From Chloroflexota bacterium (lineage in GTDB: Bacteria; Chloroflexota; UBA11872): a stretch of DNA of 39,101 nt. The stretch's first letter is position 1. Each line of letters begins with the position of its first letter. Below, in pieces: positions 22,824-31,526 of this stretch. The position numbers and the translations under genes are program-made. The notes beneath the pieces are model-generated. The model worked only from the letters and a program-made list of their open reading frames with translations, was not told where the DNA came from and did not search any database. The stretch covers positions 1 through 39,101 of the forward strand of contig JAJEGF010000040.1 of assembly GCA_022820025.1 (NCBI GenBank). The letters are read 5' to 3'.

Positions 22824-23966
22824 CTAAAGCTCCACCCACGCCCGCTCCCGCTCCGACTCCCGCGCCGCGTCCACCGCCCGCGCCACCGCCAGCCCGTCGT
22901 GAAAGCTCGCCAATCGGCTGGACGCGCCGGCGGCCCGTGCCAGCAAACCTGGAACAACGATCTCCCGGAACATCGCCGTATTCTGCGCCCGCGGCGACTC
23001 GTGGACCCGCACCGGCACGTCAATCACCTCGGTGTCGACCCCGCGCACCAGGCGCACCTGCCCGGCCCGCCGGTTGCCCCCCGAGTAGCTCACAAACGCC
23101 GACGCCTTCGAGCCGTGTACCTGCACGTCGGGTGTGGGCCCGGGCCGCGTAAACGTGGTTTGCCCTGCGGTGAATGTGAACAGCGCCCCCGAGGCCATCT
23201 CACCGTGAATCGTCCCAAAGTCGCTCGCCGTCACTTGCGCCATCGGCGTGCCCGGGGCTACGCCTTGCGGGTTCTCGGCCGACCAGCGGTTGGCGTCGAC
23301 TCGCGAAATGTCACCCATATCCGGCCGCTCCGGCACCACGATGGGCAGGTGGCCCAACACCGCGGTGATCTCGCTGCCGGTCAGGTAGCGCGCCAGGTCC
23401 AGCAGGTGCACGCCCAGCAGGCCGATCGACCCGGCCGGGCACTCCTCCTCGGTCATCCACCATTGCACCGGTTCGTGCAGGGCGCGCGGCTGCCAGATGC
23501 GGCCGAACATCGCCTGCACCTCGCCGATCTCCCCGTCGTCAATCAGCCGCCGCACCGTCTGCATCGGTTCCGCGAACCGCATGTAGTGCCCCAGGCCATG
23601 GCCCAGCCCGGTGCGTTCCGCTGTTGCGACCATCTCGGCGCACTGCGCGGCCGTGTTCGCCAGCGGCTTCTCGCACAGCACGTGCTTGCCTGACACGAGC
23701 GCGGCAATAGCCACCGGGTGATGCATCGCGTTGCTGGTCACGATCGCCACCACGTCCAGATCGTCCCGTGCCACAAGCTCGCGCCAATCCGTATGGGTGT
23801 CGGGATTCCCGTACGCCGCGGCGGTCTCCGCCAGCGGTCCCGGACGGCGAGCCGCAATCGCCTGCAGTTCAAGCTCCGGCAGGTCGATGGCCGGATTCAG
23901 ATAGGTCGGCGCAAAGAGCCCCGTCGCCCCCACCACGCCCATTCGCAACACGGTCCGTTCACTCAT
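22824..23966 (-). CDS. Gfo/Idh/MocA-family oxidoreductase
   Basis: The product has 380 residues from ATG 23966, with GAGGTG 8 nt upstream. The N-terminal Rossmann domain opens LRMGVVGATGLF and includes DVVAIVTSNAMHHPVAIAAL. The family hallmark EKPLA follows in HVLCEKPLANTAAQ. The C-terminal domain has the expected GGxGxHLLDLARYLTG-like region (LLGVHLLDLARYLTG). Such enzymes oxidise or reduce sugars, inositol or related polyols with NAD(P). It starts 12 nt after the pgsA stop, so it is likely in the rodZ-pgsA transcript. Substrate unknown. Confidence 0.9.
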   Translation of the reverse strand: MSERTVLRMGVVGATGLFAPTYLNPAIDLPELELQAIAARRPGPLAETAAAYGNPDTHTDWRELVARDDLDVVAIVTSNAMHHPVAIAALVSGKHVLCEKPLANTAAQCAEMVATAERTGLGHGLGHYMRFAEPMQTVRRLIDDGEIGEVQAMFGRIWQPRALHEPVQWWMTEEECPAGSIGLLGVHLLDLARYLTGSEITAVLGHLPIVVPERPDMGDISRVDANRWSAENPQGVAPGTPMAQVTASDFGTIHGEMASGALFTFTAGQTTFTRPGPTPDVQVHGSKASAFVSYSGGNRRAGQVRLVRGVDTEVIDVPVRVHESPRAQNTAMFREIVVPGLLARAAGASSRLASFHDGLAVARAVDAARESERERAWVEL

Positions 23967-23978
23967 GTCGGTGTCACC

Positions 23979-24590
23979 TCAGACCGGGTCCGGAACATCC
24001 GGTGCTGGCCGTCCGCGCAACTCGCGCGACACGCTGAAAACATAATGCAGTCCCGAAGCCACCGTCATAACCAGCGCGAACATCACCAGCGCCCAGGTCA
24101 GCGGCACCCGGTCCCAGATCAGCGCGGCCAGCCCGATGTACTGCCACATCATCTTCATCTTGCCCAGTTGGCCCGCGCTCACCGTAACGCCCTGCGCACC
24201 GGCGTAGGCCCGCATTCCCATCACGAAAATCTCGCGTCCAATGAAACCAACCGCGATCCATCCCGGAATCCAGCCCAGTTCCACCATCGTGATCACCAGC
24301 GCGGCCACAACCAGCTTGTCGCCCACCAGGTCGAAGAAAATCCCCAGTTGCGAGCCGGACCCGTACCGACGCGCAATCAGACCGTCCAGCACGTCGGTGA
24401 TGCCCGCCACGATGAACACGCACGCCGCCGCCTGGTTGGACGCCTGGCCGTCCCACAGCAGCAACCCAATCACCAGCGGAATCACCAGGACCCGGAATCC
24501 CGTCAGCAGGTTCGGCAGGCCGGCAATCCATTGGGGCGCGCCCCGGCCCGTCGGGAGTTGACTGGATTCATCCGCTTGCAGCGGCGTCAT
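23979..24590 (-). CDS. pgsA: CDP-diacylglycerol--glycerol-3-phosphate 3-phosphatidyltransferase
   Basis: The product has 203 residues from ATG 24590, which lies 4 nt after the stop of the rodZ-like gene. The CDP-alcohol phosphotransferase motif D-x2-DG-x2-AR-x8-G-x3-D-x3-D is complete in DVLDGLIAR...G...D...D (about residues 60-82). Several transmembrane helices follow. The enzyme makes phosphatidylglycerol phosphate in the membrane. The opening NLLTGFRVLVIPLVI is typical of PgsA rather than of cardiolipin synthase. Adjacent rodZ-like and pgsA genes are common in bacteria. Confidence 0.9.
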   Translation of the reverse strand: MTPLQADESSQLPTGRGAPQWIAGLPNLLTGFRVLVIPLVIGLLLWDGQASNQAAACVFIVAGITDVLDGLIARRYGSGSQLGIFFDLVGDKLVVAALVITMVELGWIPGWIAVGFIGREIFVMGMRAYAGAQGVTVSAGQLGKMKMMWQYIGLAALIWDRVPLTWALVMFALVMTVASGLHYVFSVSRELRGRPAPDVPDPV

Positions 24591-24594
24591 GCCG

Positions 24595-25269
24595 TCAGCC
24601 ACCGACAACAACTCGCCAGGTCCGCTGATACGAACCGCCAGGTGGACCCAGGAATCCGATCGAAGCTCCATCAATCCGCACCTCGATCGCGTCGGGATCC
24701 TCGGCCCGCACCGCGATCTCCCGCTGTGGCGAGTACGTCTGGCTGGACCCGGTGGCGAGCTCGCCTTCGAATACCGACTGGCCGTCGACGATGACCTCGA
24801 TGGCGGTTGGCCGCACGGCAACCAGGGCAAGCGTGCTCTCCGCGCGCAGCCCAATGCCCGTTGGTTCCGGGTCCGGGGTTCGAGACTCCGGGGCCATAAG
24901 GACGGGAAGTCCGCCGGTCCGGACAATCAGCAGCGCCAGGACGGCGATCACGGCCGCGGCGGCCGTTACCCCGGCCACCAGGCGCCCCTGGCGACGCCGC
25001 AAGGCTCGGTCAGGCTCCGCGGCGGCAAGGCGCCGTGAGCTCAACGCCGCGGCGTAAGCATTCAGCACAGGCTCCTCGGGCACGGCCAGTGCCCGCGCGT
25101 AGACGCGGATCAGCCCCCGCGTAAACGGCTCCGCCGGCAGGACATCAATGTCGTCGGTCTCCAGCGCAATCAGGTTATGTCGAGGAATTCGAGTGGCGCT
25201 CGACACGGCTTCAAGACTCAACCCGGCCTGGCTCCGCGCCGCGCGCAACATTTCACCCATCGTCGCCAT
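24595..25269 (-). CDS. RodZ-like membrane protein with N-terminal helix-turn-helix
   Basis: The product has 224 residues. The N-terminal HTH (about 1-72) reads GEMLRAARSQAGLSLEAVSSATRIPRHNLIALE, then the characteristic LPAEPFTRGLIRVYARAL. One transmembrane helix lies at about 96-117. The extracellular C-terminal DUF4115-like beta domain (about 140-224) has IEVIVDGQSVFEGEL and ends in IDGASIGFLGPPG. RodZ links MreB to the elongation complex, but orthologues are also found in non-rod bacteria. No mreB is in the window. Confidence 0.83.
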   Translation of the reverse strand: MATMGEMLRAARSQAGLSLEAVSSATRIPRHNLIALETDDIDVLPAEPFTRGLIRVYARALAVPEEPVLNAYAAALSSRRLAAAEPDRALRRRQGRLVAGVTAAAAVIAVLALLIVRTGGLPVLMAPESRTPDPEPTGIGLRAESTLALVAVRPTAIEVIVDGQSVFEGELATGSSQTYSPQREIAVRAEDPDAIEVRIDGASIGFLGPPGGSYQRTWRVVVGG

Positions 25270-25310
25270 GCACGATTATCGCGCGGCTCAAGGTCGAAGC
25301 GCCGCGAATC

Positions 25311-26816
25311 TCAGGTTCGCTGAATGTTGAAGTTCGGCTGAGGCTTCAGAATGATTCCCAGGCCCGTCAGGCGCTCGTTCTGGTTGGCAATGTCAACGAA
25401 GTCGCCGAGGAATTGACCCATGCCTGACGCCAATTCCTGGTTCACCCGCGCGCTGTCGCCGTCGAATTCGGCGACCAGGGACTCCCGCCACGATCCAAGC
25501 AGTTGCGTCAGTCCCTCGTGCAGGATGGCCGCAATGAACTGGTCGGCAAACTCAGGCACTCCAAGCCGGATGAATGCTGTCAGGTCGGTCACGTCGTACT
25601 GAAACTGCACGTCGAGATCCTCGGGCTCCGCCTCCGTCGGAAGGATCAGCGTCACCGGCGCCTCACGGTCGGTCAGGTTGATGAGACGTCGATCCGTCAC
25701 GGGCTGCGGCCAGCTCCAGAAGAAGCCTGGCCCCTCCACAACGCTCAGCGTGCCGGCGCCGGATTCGCTCGGTTGGTCGAACCCCTGGCCCAGGGAAAAC
25801 ACGCCGGCGCTGCCCGGAAACACAACCGCCTCGTTTTGAAGCAGCACCAGCGCGTCGTCGGCGCTCAACCGAAAGACGCCGGCGGCAAAAAACGTCGTCA
25901 TCGCGGCGAGCGCGCCCAGCAGGAGAATTGCCGGAACGGTGACAAACGTCGGGGCTCGTGACCTTGAAGAGGGGTCGTATGGCGACGTGATCGTTGCAAC
26001 GTGCACCGAATTCCTCTTGGCGTACAGCCCGGGAATCAACCGGCGCGGTGGGCGGCCGGCGTGGCGAAACTGCGCGGCCATGTCGGCCCCAAACGCTTGC
26101 ACCGCAGGCACGCGGTAGTGGGCCGCCAATCGCGTGAGGTGGTCGAATCTTGTCGCCAGACGTAGCGCGCGCTGGCCGTCGATGCGTGGCCGCCCGCTCA
26201 TCAGGCTTCCAATCTCCGCCAGGAGAGCATCGGCGGCCGTCAGAAACTGGCTGGCGTCGTCCCGGACCGCAAGCTCTGCCACCTGCAAGGTCTTTTCGGA
26301 ACCTCGGGCCGCCGGACGCGCCGCCACCTGTCGGCGTGCCCGGCGGAACAGCCAGACCGACGGCAGGAGTGAGACGGCGGCGGCCAACGGAAGACCACCC
26401 AGCGACCCTCCGGAGCTTCCGACGAATTCCGCAACGGCCTCGCCTACGGCGGGAACATTACGAATTGGCGCCGACAACAGCCCCAACAGCGACGCCACCA
26501 GGAACGGCAGTCCCAGCGAAGCGATCAGTTGCGCCCACTGACGGGCACGCGCGTGGCGACGTAGGCGTCGTAGATGTGTCACGGCCTTGGTCTCAATCCT
26601 CCGCACCGCGTCGCCGTCCGGCGGGAGCGATTCCACTCGAAGCGTTCGTGCGGGAACCAGCGTCCGCGCGACGACCTGCACGAGCCGCTGCCGGTCATGC
26701 GCGACCAGCGTCGAGCCGTTGGGGCCCGCCGGAAGCGGCACATACTCCAGCGGAATCGCCGCGGGATCCTCCCGCCGTTCGGGCACGTGGCCTGGGGACG
26801 AGTGGTTGGCGCGCAT
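25311..26816 (-). CDS. large membrane protein with HflK/SPFH-like C-terminal domain
   Basis: The product has 501 residues. Two hydrophobic helices lie near 95-117 and 138-158, an Arg-rich region lies between, and a third helix lies at about 288-312. After it a beta-rich region has the SPFH look: VFRLSADDALVLLQNEA, then PGFFWSWPQPVTDRRLINLTDREAP and DVQFQYDVTDLTAFI, like HflK near the membrane. The C-terminal helix includes EGLTQLLGSWRE. The start ATG directly follows the stop of the upstream gene. It is the last gene of a four-gene operon. The SPFH assignment is an inference from pattern. Confidence 0.55.
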   Translation of the reverse strand: MRANHSSPGHVPERREDPAAIPLEYVPLPAGPNGSTLVAHDRQRLVQVVARTLVPARTLRVESLPPDGDAVRRIETKAVTHLRRLRRHARARQWAQLIASLGLPFLVASLLGLLSAPIRNVPAVGEAVAEFVGSSGGSLGGLPLAAAVSLLPSVWLFRRARRQVAARPAARGSEKTLQVAELAVRDDASQFLTAADALLAEIGSLMSGRPRIDGQRALRLATRFDHLTRLAAHYRVPAVQAFGADMAAQFRHAGRPPRRLIPGLYAKRNSVHVATITSPYDPSSRSRAPTFVTVPAILLLGALAAMTTFFAAGVFRLSADDALVLLQNEAVVFPGSAGVFSLGQGFDQPSESGAGTLSVVEGPGFFWSWPQPVTDRRLINLTDREAPVTLILPTEAEPEDLDVQFQYDVTDLTAFIRLGVPEFADQFIAAILHEGLTQLLGSWRESLVAEFDGDSARVNQELASGMGQFLGDFVDIANQNERLTGLGIILKPQPNFNIQRT

Positions 26817-27725
26817 CTACATGCCTTCGGGCGCCACGGCGGCCGGCCCTGCAATGAACGCGGCGCCGGCGGCCGCTGCCAGGGCCGCCGCTCGCTGGCT
26901 TCCAACCCGACCCACCGCCAGGGCCGACGCGCCGATGGCCCCGGTGGTATGCGCCGACCAGGCGGCCAGCGTCCGATCGGGAGGTTGACCAGGGGCCGTG
27001 GCCAATACCCCGGGAGCTATCGGAAGCACGCCGGCGACGTGCAAGTCGTGGGCGTTTGGCTCCATCACGCTGATACCGCGCCGCCGGATTTCGTCCGAAA
27101 CGCGCTGGCCCTCGTCGACGCCGATTCGTGCGCGCCGGTCGTCAAACCACGCGGGGTTCGTTTGCTGGCCTGCGGCGTGCACGATCAAGGCGAGTTCCGA
27201 AGTGCTGATGGACGATCCGCCGTCGCGCAGGTCCAGCACAAGCGAGGGCTCGAAAACCTCCAGGGAGGCGCGCAGTGAAGTCCAGATGTGCGGCCGGATC
27301 GGCGAGGCCATGAGCCGGAGCGCAGCGGCCAAACCAAACGCCGGATGCTCTGGACGCGGAACCTCGGCATTCGCGGCAGGCTCTACCAGGTACAGCAACA
27401 GCGCCACCCGCGAAAGCAGCGACTGACGGTCGCTCGCCGGCGTGCCAAGCGCGCGAGCCACGGCTCGGCCGGCGGCCAGGACCGGCATCGTGAGCGTGTT
27501 CGGCACGGCGTCGATCGCGATGCGCACATCGGCCGCCGAGTCGCCGGCCGTCAACTCCACCAGTCGGCCGTCACGCAAGCCGGCAATCGGGCCCTCGTAG
27601 ATCACCCGCTCGGCATAGACGCCGGCCAGCGGTGCCGTCTCGTCCTGCCAAGCCGCCGATCGCAGCAACCGGCGGTAGCGCGACTCGTCGATCGGAATGT
27701 CAACGCGCACACTGCCGGCAATCAT
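26817..27725 (-). CDS. hypothetical protein, third gene of an unknown membrane operon
   Basis: The product has 302 residues from ATG 27725. It opens MIAGSVRVDIPIDESRYRRLLRS and has a helical core with AALRLMASPIRPHIWTSLRASLEVFEP. The C-terminal 40 residues are Ala/Gly-rich and could insert in the membrane. No catalytic motif is recognised. Its stop abuts the ATG of the next gene (TAG/ATG), and it starts 25 nt after the previous gene. The start has no strong ribosome-binding site, so translation may depend on coupling. Confidence 0.6.
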   Translation of the reverse strand: MIAGSVRVDIPIDESRYRRLLRSAAWQDETAPLAGVYAERVIYEGPIAGLRDGRLVELTAGDSAADVRIAIDAVPNTLTMPVLAAGRAVARALGTPASDRQSLLSRVALLLYLVEPAANAEVPRPEHPAFGLAAALRLMASPIRPHIWTSLRASLEVFEPSLVLDLRDGGSSISTSELALIVHAAGQQTNPAWFDDRRARIGVDEGQRVSDEIRRRGISVMEPNAHDLHVAGVLPIAPGVLATAPGQPPDRTLAAWSAHTTGAIGASALAVGRVGSQRAAALAAAAGAAFIAGPAAVAPEGM

Positions 27726-27750
27726 TCGGCGGTCACGTCGGCGCGGGCGG

Positions 27751-28452
27751 TCACGTCGCGTCGTTCCTGGCGGCGGCCGGCGCTGGCAACGCCAACCGCC
27801 ATGGGTCGTGCATGGTCTCGTTCGCGACCCAGAATCCAACGTGGGGCGGCAGCATCGACGGATGCGTTCCGCTTGACAGCGCCTCGTAGATCTCCGCGGC
27901 TTCGTCCAACCCTTCACCCCGCGCCTGGATCGCTCCCAGGGCATATGCCGCCGCGTCATCCTCCACGTCACGCATCACCCGCGCAATTCTGGCCAGCCCG
28001 GCATGCGCTTCGGAACTGACCAGGGGCGATTGGGCAGGCGCGGCCGGCGTGCTGGGCACGCGCGAGCCCACTCGCAGGAACGAACGCACCCAGCGGCGTC
28101 CCGCCACTAACCACGTCCCGGCCAGCGCCGGGACCCAGTGACCGCCGGACGCAACGATCAGGGCCAGCCCCAACGCGACGTCCATCCAGATCGCGGCTCG
28201 ACGGCGGCGCGGCCATGCGCCCCTCGGCGCGGCGCCGCCCGTCAGGCGCGCATAGTCCACGGCCAGCACGGCGGCGCGCGCCGCCAGCGGCGCTGAAAAC
28301 TGCTGGCTCTGCGGCTGGATAAGAGCAATGCGCCAGCCCCAGAACTGCGGGCTGCGGGACGGAGCGGCTCGCAGAATCGTTGCCGTGGACCTGTCGGCGC
28401 GAAGTACGTATCCGTCGCGAATAGGCACGGCCCAGCACGCCAGATTCATCAT
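27751..28452 (-). CDS. hypothetical membrane protein, second gene of the unknown operon
   Basis: The product has 233 residues from ATG 28452, which overlaps the upstream TGA by 4 nt. A hydrophobic region (about 88-115) with two short helices is followed by an Ala/Pro-rich linker. The C-terminal helical part (DAAAYALGAIQARGEGLDEAAEIYEAL) may be a degenerate TPR-like hairpin. The ending is MHDPWRL then a Pro/Ala tail. No known family is recognised. Confidence 0.6.
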   Translation of the reverse strand: MMNLACWAVPIRDGYVLRADRSTATILRAAPSRSPQFWGWRIALIQPQSQQFSAPLAARAAVLAVDYARLTGGAAPRGAWPRRRRAAIWMDVALGLALIVASGGHWVPALAGTWLVAGRRWVRSFLRVGSRVPSTPAAPAQSPLVSSEAHAGLARIARVMRDVEDDAAAYALGAIQARGEGLDEAAEIYEALSSGTHPSMLPPHVGFWVANETMHDPWRLALPAPAAARNDAT

Positions 28453-29177
28453 CGCGAGCGCGCCCGAAGGTGAGTGAGGGGCTGCGGCCGCTCGCGGCGG
28501 AACCGCGCCAGCGCCCGCAGCCAGGCCAGCCGGCCGGGCGGCGCCGACGCCCGCGGCGCCTTGGCCAGATCGCGATAAAACCGCGCGGCCGCCGGCCATC
28601 GCACCCGCTCTCGAGCCACGCCCTCCAGCCGCATCAGGTCGCGTGGCTCCTCGCGCTGTTCCGCAAGCCGCCAGAGATCGCGCAGCCGTGCCAGCGAGTC
28701 GCCGTCACGTCCAACGGCCGTGTTCGGCAGCAACTCTCCGAGTTCGAGCGTCGAACGGGCGCGAGCCCCGGCCTGTCGGCCCGTGACCGAGTGCCACACA
28801 TACGCCAGGCCCGGCAGGAAGCCCAGCGGCGCCGCCCAGACCACCACTGCGTGCACGGGCTCCCGGTTCAAGAACAGAAACGCCAGCAGCACCCCGAGCA
28901 CAGACAGCTCAAGCAGCCCGGTCAGGAGGGCCAGCACCCAACGCTGCCCTCTCGCTGCACTCCGCACCGCCTGGGCAAAGAGATCGGCCTCCACGCGCGA
29001 CCGAATGACAGCTAGCTCGCCCATCGAGAGCGGCAGCCGGCTATACAACGCGATCTGAAACGGCCCCGCGTCGGCATCGAGCCGCCTGAAGTCAGTGTCG
29101 ATCAGCACCGCGCTGCCGCTGTCCGTGGGAACCACGAACGCATCGATGAACTGGGCGTTGGGATCTGTGTCCTGCAC
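28449..29177 (-). CDS. hypothetical membrane protein, first gene of the unknown operon
   Basis: The product has 242 residues. The N terminus (about 1-75) is soluble and opens MQDTDPNAQFIDAFVVPTDSGSAVLIDTDF. Two transmembrane helices lie at about 80-104 and 110-131. A basic C-terminal region with helical Arg/Leu repeats follows and should be cytoplasmic. Its stop overlaps the next start by 4 nt. It is divergent from mnmG (125 nt), so the operon promoter is probably in that gap. Confidence 0.6.
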   Translation of the reverse strand: MQDTDPNAQFIDAFVVPTDSGSAVLIDTDFRRLDADAGPFQIALYSRLPLSMGELAVIRSRVEADLFAQAVRSAARGQRWVLALLTGLLELSVLGVLLAFLFLNREPVHAVVVWAAPLGFLPGLAYVWHSVTGRQAGARARSTLELGELLPNTAVGRDGDSLARLRDLWRLAEQREEPRDLMRLEGVARERVRWPAAARFYRDLAKAPRASAPPGRLAWLRALARFRRERPQPLTHLRARSR

Positions 29178-29302
29178 GACGATGAAAGGCTCCAGCGGCG
29201 CTTCTGAGGCGACACGACAGCCGCGGCGCGAGTATCCGAGTTTATATCGCCGCCGAATCTGAAACCGGATCGATCGTCACTGCTGCGTGGGAAGATGTAC
29301 CC

Positions 29303-31288
29303 ATGCGTCTCCGGCGAACTTCAACCGTGCCCGGTCTCTTTGACGTCGTCGTTGTCGGCGCCGGCCACGCGGGTTGCGAGGCGGCCCTGGCCGCCGCGCG
29401 CCTGGGCTGCCGCACCGCCCTGCTGAGCACCAGCCTCGGCACCGTCGCCCAGATGCCCTGCAATCCCTCCATCGGCGGCCCGGCCAAGGGCAACCTCGTC
29501 CGCGAAATCGACGCCCTCGGCGGCGAGATGGGCCGTAACACCGACCGCACCCAGATCCAGATCCGCGAGCTCAACACCAGCAAGGGCCCGGCCGTCCGCG
29601 CCCTCCGCGCCCAGTGCGACAAGCACGCCTACGGTCGCCTCATGCGGCGTGAAGTGGAGACGCAGGCCAACCTGACGCTGCTCGAAGCCCACGTCGAGGG
29701 CCTTATCTGGGACTCCGAATCCTCGGGCGGAGCCCCGGAGTGGCGCGTGCGCGGCGTCCGCACCGCCCACGGCCGGGAAATCCGCGCTCACGCCACCGTG
29801 GTCACCACCGGCACCTTCTTGCAGGGCCGCATCATCCTGGGCGACACCGAGTCCCCGGGCGGACGCCGCGGCGAACCGCCCGCGACTGCCCTGTCCCAAG
29901 ACCTGCGCAAGGCTGGCCTTGAACTCGGCCGGCTCAAGACCGGCACCCCGCCCCGCCTTTCCGCCGCCAGCATCGACTACAGCCGCACCCGCGTGCAGCA
30001 CGGCAGCGGGCAACCCCTCTGGTTCAGCTTCGATCCGCCGCCCCGCGCCGAGTGGCACGAGGCCGCGCCGGACCCCGTCTACCCCCACGTCCCGCCTCCC
30101 GGCTGGCGCACCCAGATGGCCTGCTACCAGGTCCACACCACGCCGCAGACCCACGATCTCATCCGCGACAACCTGCACCGAGCCCCCATGTACAACGGGG
30201 CCATCAAGGCCTCCGGTCCGCGCTACTGCCCCTCCATCGAGGACAAGATCGTCCGCTTCGCGCACAAGGACTCGCATTCGCTGTTCTTGGAACCCGAGGG
30301 GTTTCAGAACCACGAGGTCTACGTCCAGGGCGCCAACACCAGCCTCCCGGCCGACGTGCAACTTGAAATGATTCGCACCGTCCCCGGTCTGGAATCTGCC
30401 GAAATGCTCCGTCCGGGTTACGCCGTGGAATACGACTTCGTCCACCCCCGCCAGCTCCGCCGTTCCCTGGAAGTCCGCAGCGCCCGTGGCCTCTTCCTGG
30501 CCGGCCAGGTCAACGGCACCACCGGCTACGAAGAAGCCGCCGCCCAGGGCCTCATGGCCGGCATCAACGCCGCGCGCCGGTCGCGCGGCCAGATTGCCGT
30601 CGAACTCGGCCGCGCCCAGGCCTACATCGGAGTGATGATCGACGACCTCGTCACCAGCGAGCTCACCGAGCCCTACCGCCTCCACACCTCCCGTGCCGAA
30701 TACCGTCTGCTCCTCCGCCACGACAGCGCCGACCGCCGCCTCACCGAACTTGGACACGAGATCGGCCTCGCCTCGGACCGCCGCCTGAGCGGCCTCCGGC
30801 GCCAACAGGAACGCTCCGATCGCACCCACGCCTGGCTGCGAGACCTTCGCGTTCCAGCTTCGCCAACCGTTAACCAGCGGCTGCGCGCACTGGAACTCGC
30901 CCCGCTCCGCCAGACCACCCGTGGCCTCGAACTCCTCGCCCGCACCGGTATGACCTGCGACCTCATCGCCGAACTCGCCGGCGATCCGCCGCCCCCGCCC
31001 GAGGCCGCCGCCCACGTCGAGTTTGAAATCAAGTACGCCGGCTACATCCGCCAGCAGCAAGCCCAGGTCCGCCGCGCCGCAGCCATGGAAGACCGCGAAA
31101 TCCCACCCGACCTGGCCTACCTCGACCTCCGCGCCCTCCGCACCGAAGCCCGCCACCGCCTCGAACGCTTCCGCCCCGCCACCGTCGGCCAGGCCGCCCG
31201 CCTTGAAGGCGTCACCCCCTCCGACATCGCCGGCCTCCTCGTCTACCTCAAGCGCCACACCGCCACGGCCGACGCCGAACAAACCTAG
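29303..31288 (+). CDS. mnmG: tRNA uridine-5-carboxymethylaminomethyl modification enzyme (GidA)
   Basis: The ATG at 29303 has GGGAAG 9 nt upstream and gives 661 residues. The FAD-binding opening [21 protein letters not shown] is followed by the GidA signatures [25 protein letters not shown] and [16 protein letters not shown]. The later [15 protein letters not shown] and [17 protein letters not shown] are also diagnostic. The C-terminal helical domain binds MnmE and tRNA. The protein places carboxymethylaminomethyl groups on wobble uridine-34 with MnmE, folate and FAD. Length is near the usual 620-660 residues. No mnmE is in the window. Confidence 0.97.
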   Translation: MRLRRTSTVPGLFDVVVVGAGHAGCEAALAAARLGCRTALLSTSLGTVAQMPCNPSIGGPAKGNLVREIDALGGEMGRNTDRTQIQIRELNTSKGPAVRALRAQCDKHAYGRLMRREVETQANLTLLEAHVEGLIWDSESSGGAPEWRVRGVRTAHGREIRAHATVVTTGTFLQGRIILGDTESPGGRRGEPPATALSQDLRKAGLELGRLKTGTPPRLSAASIDYSRTRVQHGSGQPLWFSFDPPPRAEWHEAAPDPVYPHVPPPGWRTQMACYQVHTTPQTHDLIRDNLHRAPMYNGAIKASGPRYCPSIEDKIVRFAHKDSHSLFLEPEGFQNHEVYVQGANTSLPADVQLEMIRTVPGLESAEMLRPGYAVEYDFVHPRQLRRSLEVRSARGLFLAGQVNGTTGYEEAAAQGLMAGINAARRSRGQIAVELGRAQAYIGVMIDDLVTSELTEPYRLHTSRAEYRLLLRHDSADRRLTELGHEIGLASDRRLSGLRRQQERSDRTHAWLRDLRVPASPTVNQRLRALELAPLRQTTRGLELLARTGMTCDLIAELAGDPPPPPEAAAHVEFEIKYAGYIRQQQAQVRRAAAMEDREIPPDLAYLDLRALRTEARHRLERFRPATVGQAARLEGVTPSDIAGLLVYLKRHTATADAEQT

Positions 31289-31329
31289 CCACCGGACATC
31301 CCCCGCCCCTCGCCCGTTCAACGAAACGA

Positions 31330-31490
31330 GAGACCTTTGCAAAACCCGAGTGGCGGGTGTGCGGAGTCATTCCCCTCGAAGGGACGCGCCTCTTCACCCT
31401 CTCCAAGGGGAGAGGAGACTTCTGGCGACTTCGCCAGAAGGAAGGTGAGGGGTCTTCCGCGCACCCACGCCCGCGTTACGCAAAGGTCTC
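31330..31490. mobile_element. MITE-like element with 11-bp inverted ends and 6-bp target duplication
   Basis: The ends are GAGACCTTTGC (31330-31340) and its exact reverse complement GCAAAGGTCTC (31480-31490). They are flanked by AAACGA on both sides (31324-31329 and 31491-31496), as expected of a target-site duplication. The inside holds a CCTCTCC/GGAGAGG hairpin (31398-31415) and a perfect 10-bp palindrome (31419-31440). It has no transposase gene, so it is a nonautonomous element of about 161 bp. The inner part matches 38874-38943. Confidence 0.7.
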
Positions 31491-31526
31491 AAACGAGCAG
31501 GGTCGGGAGTAATCCTGAACGACGAC

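Noticed and set aside
29321..31342. Long antisense frame opposite mnmG (673 codons)
   Set aside because: Same reason: Gly/Val/Ala/Glu-rich shadow composition with no ribosome-binding site.
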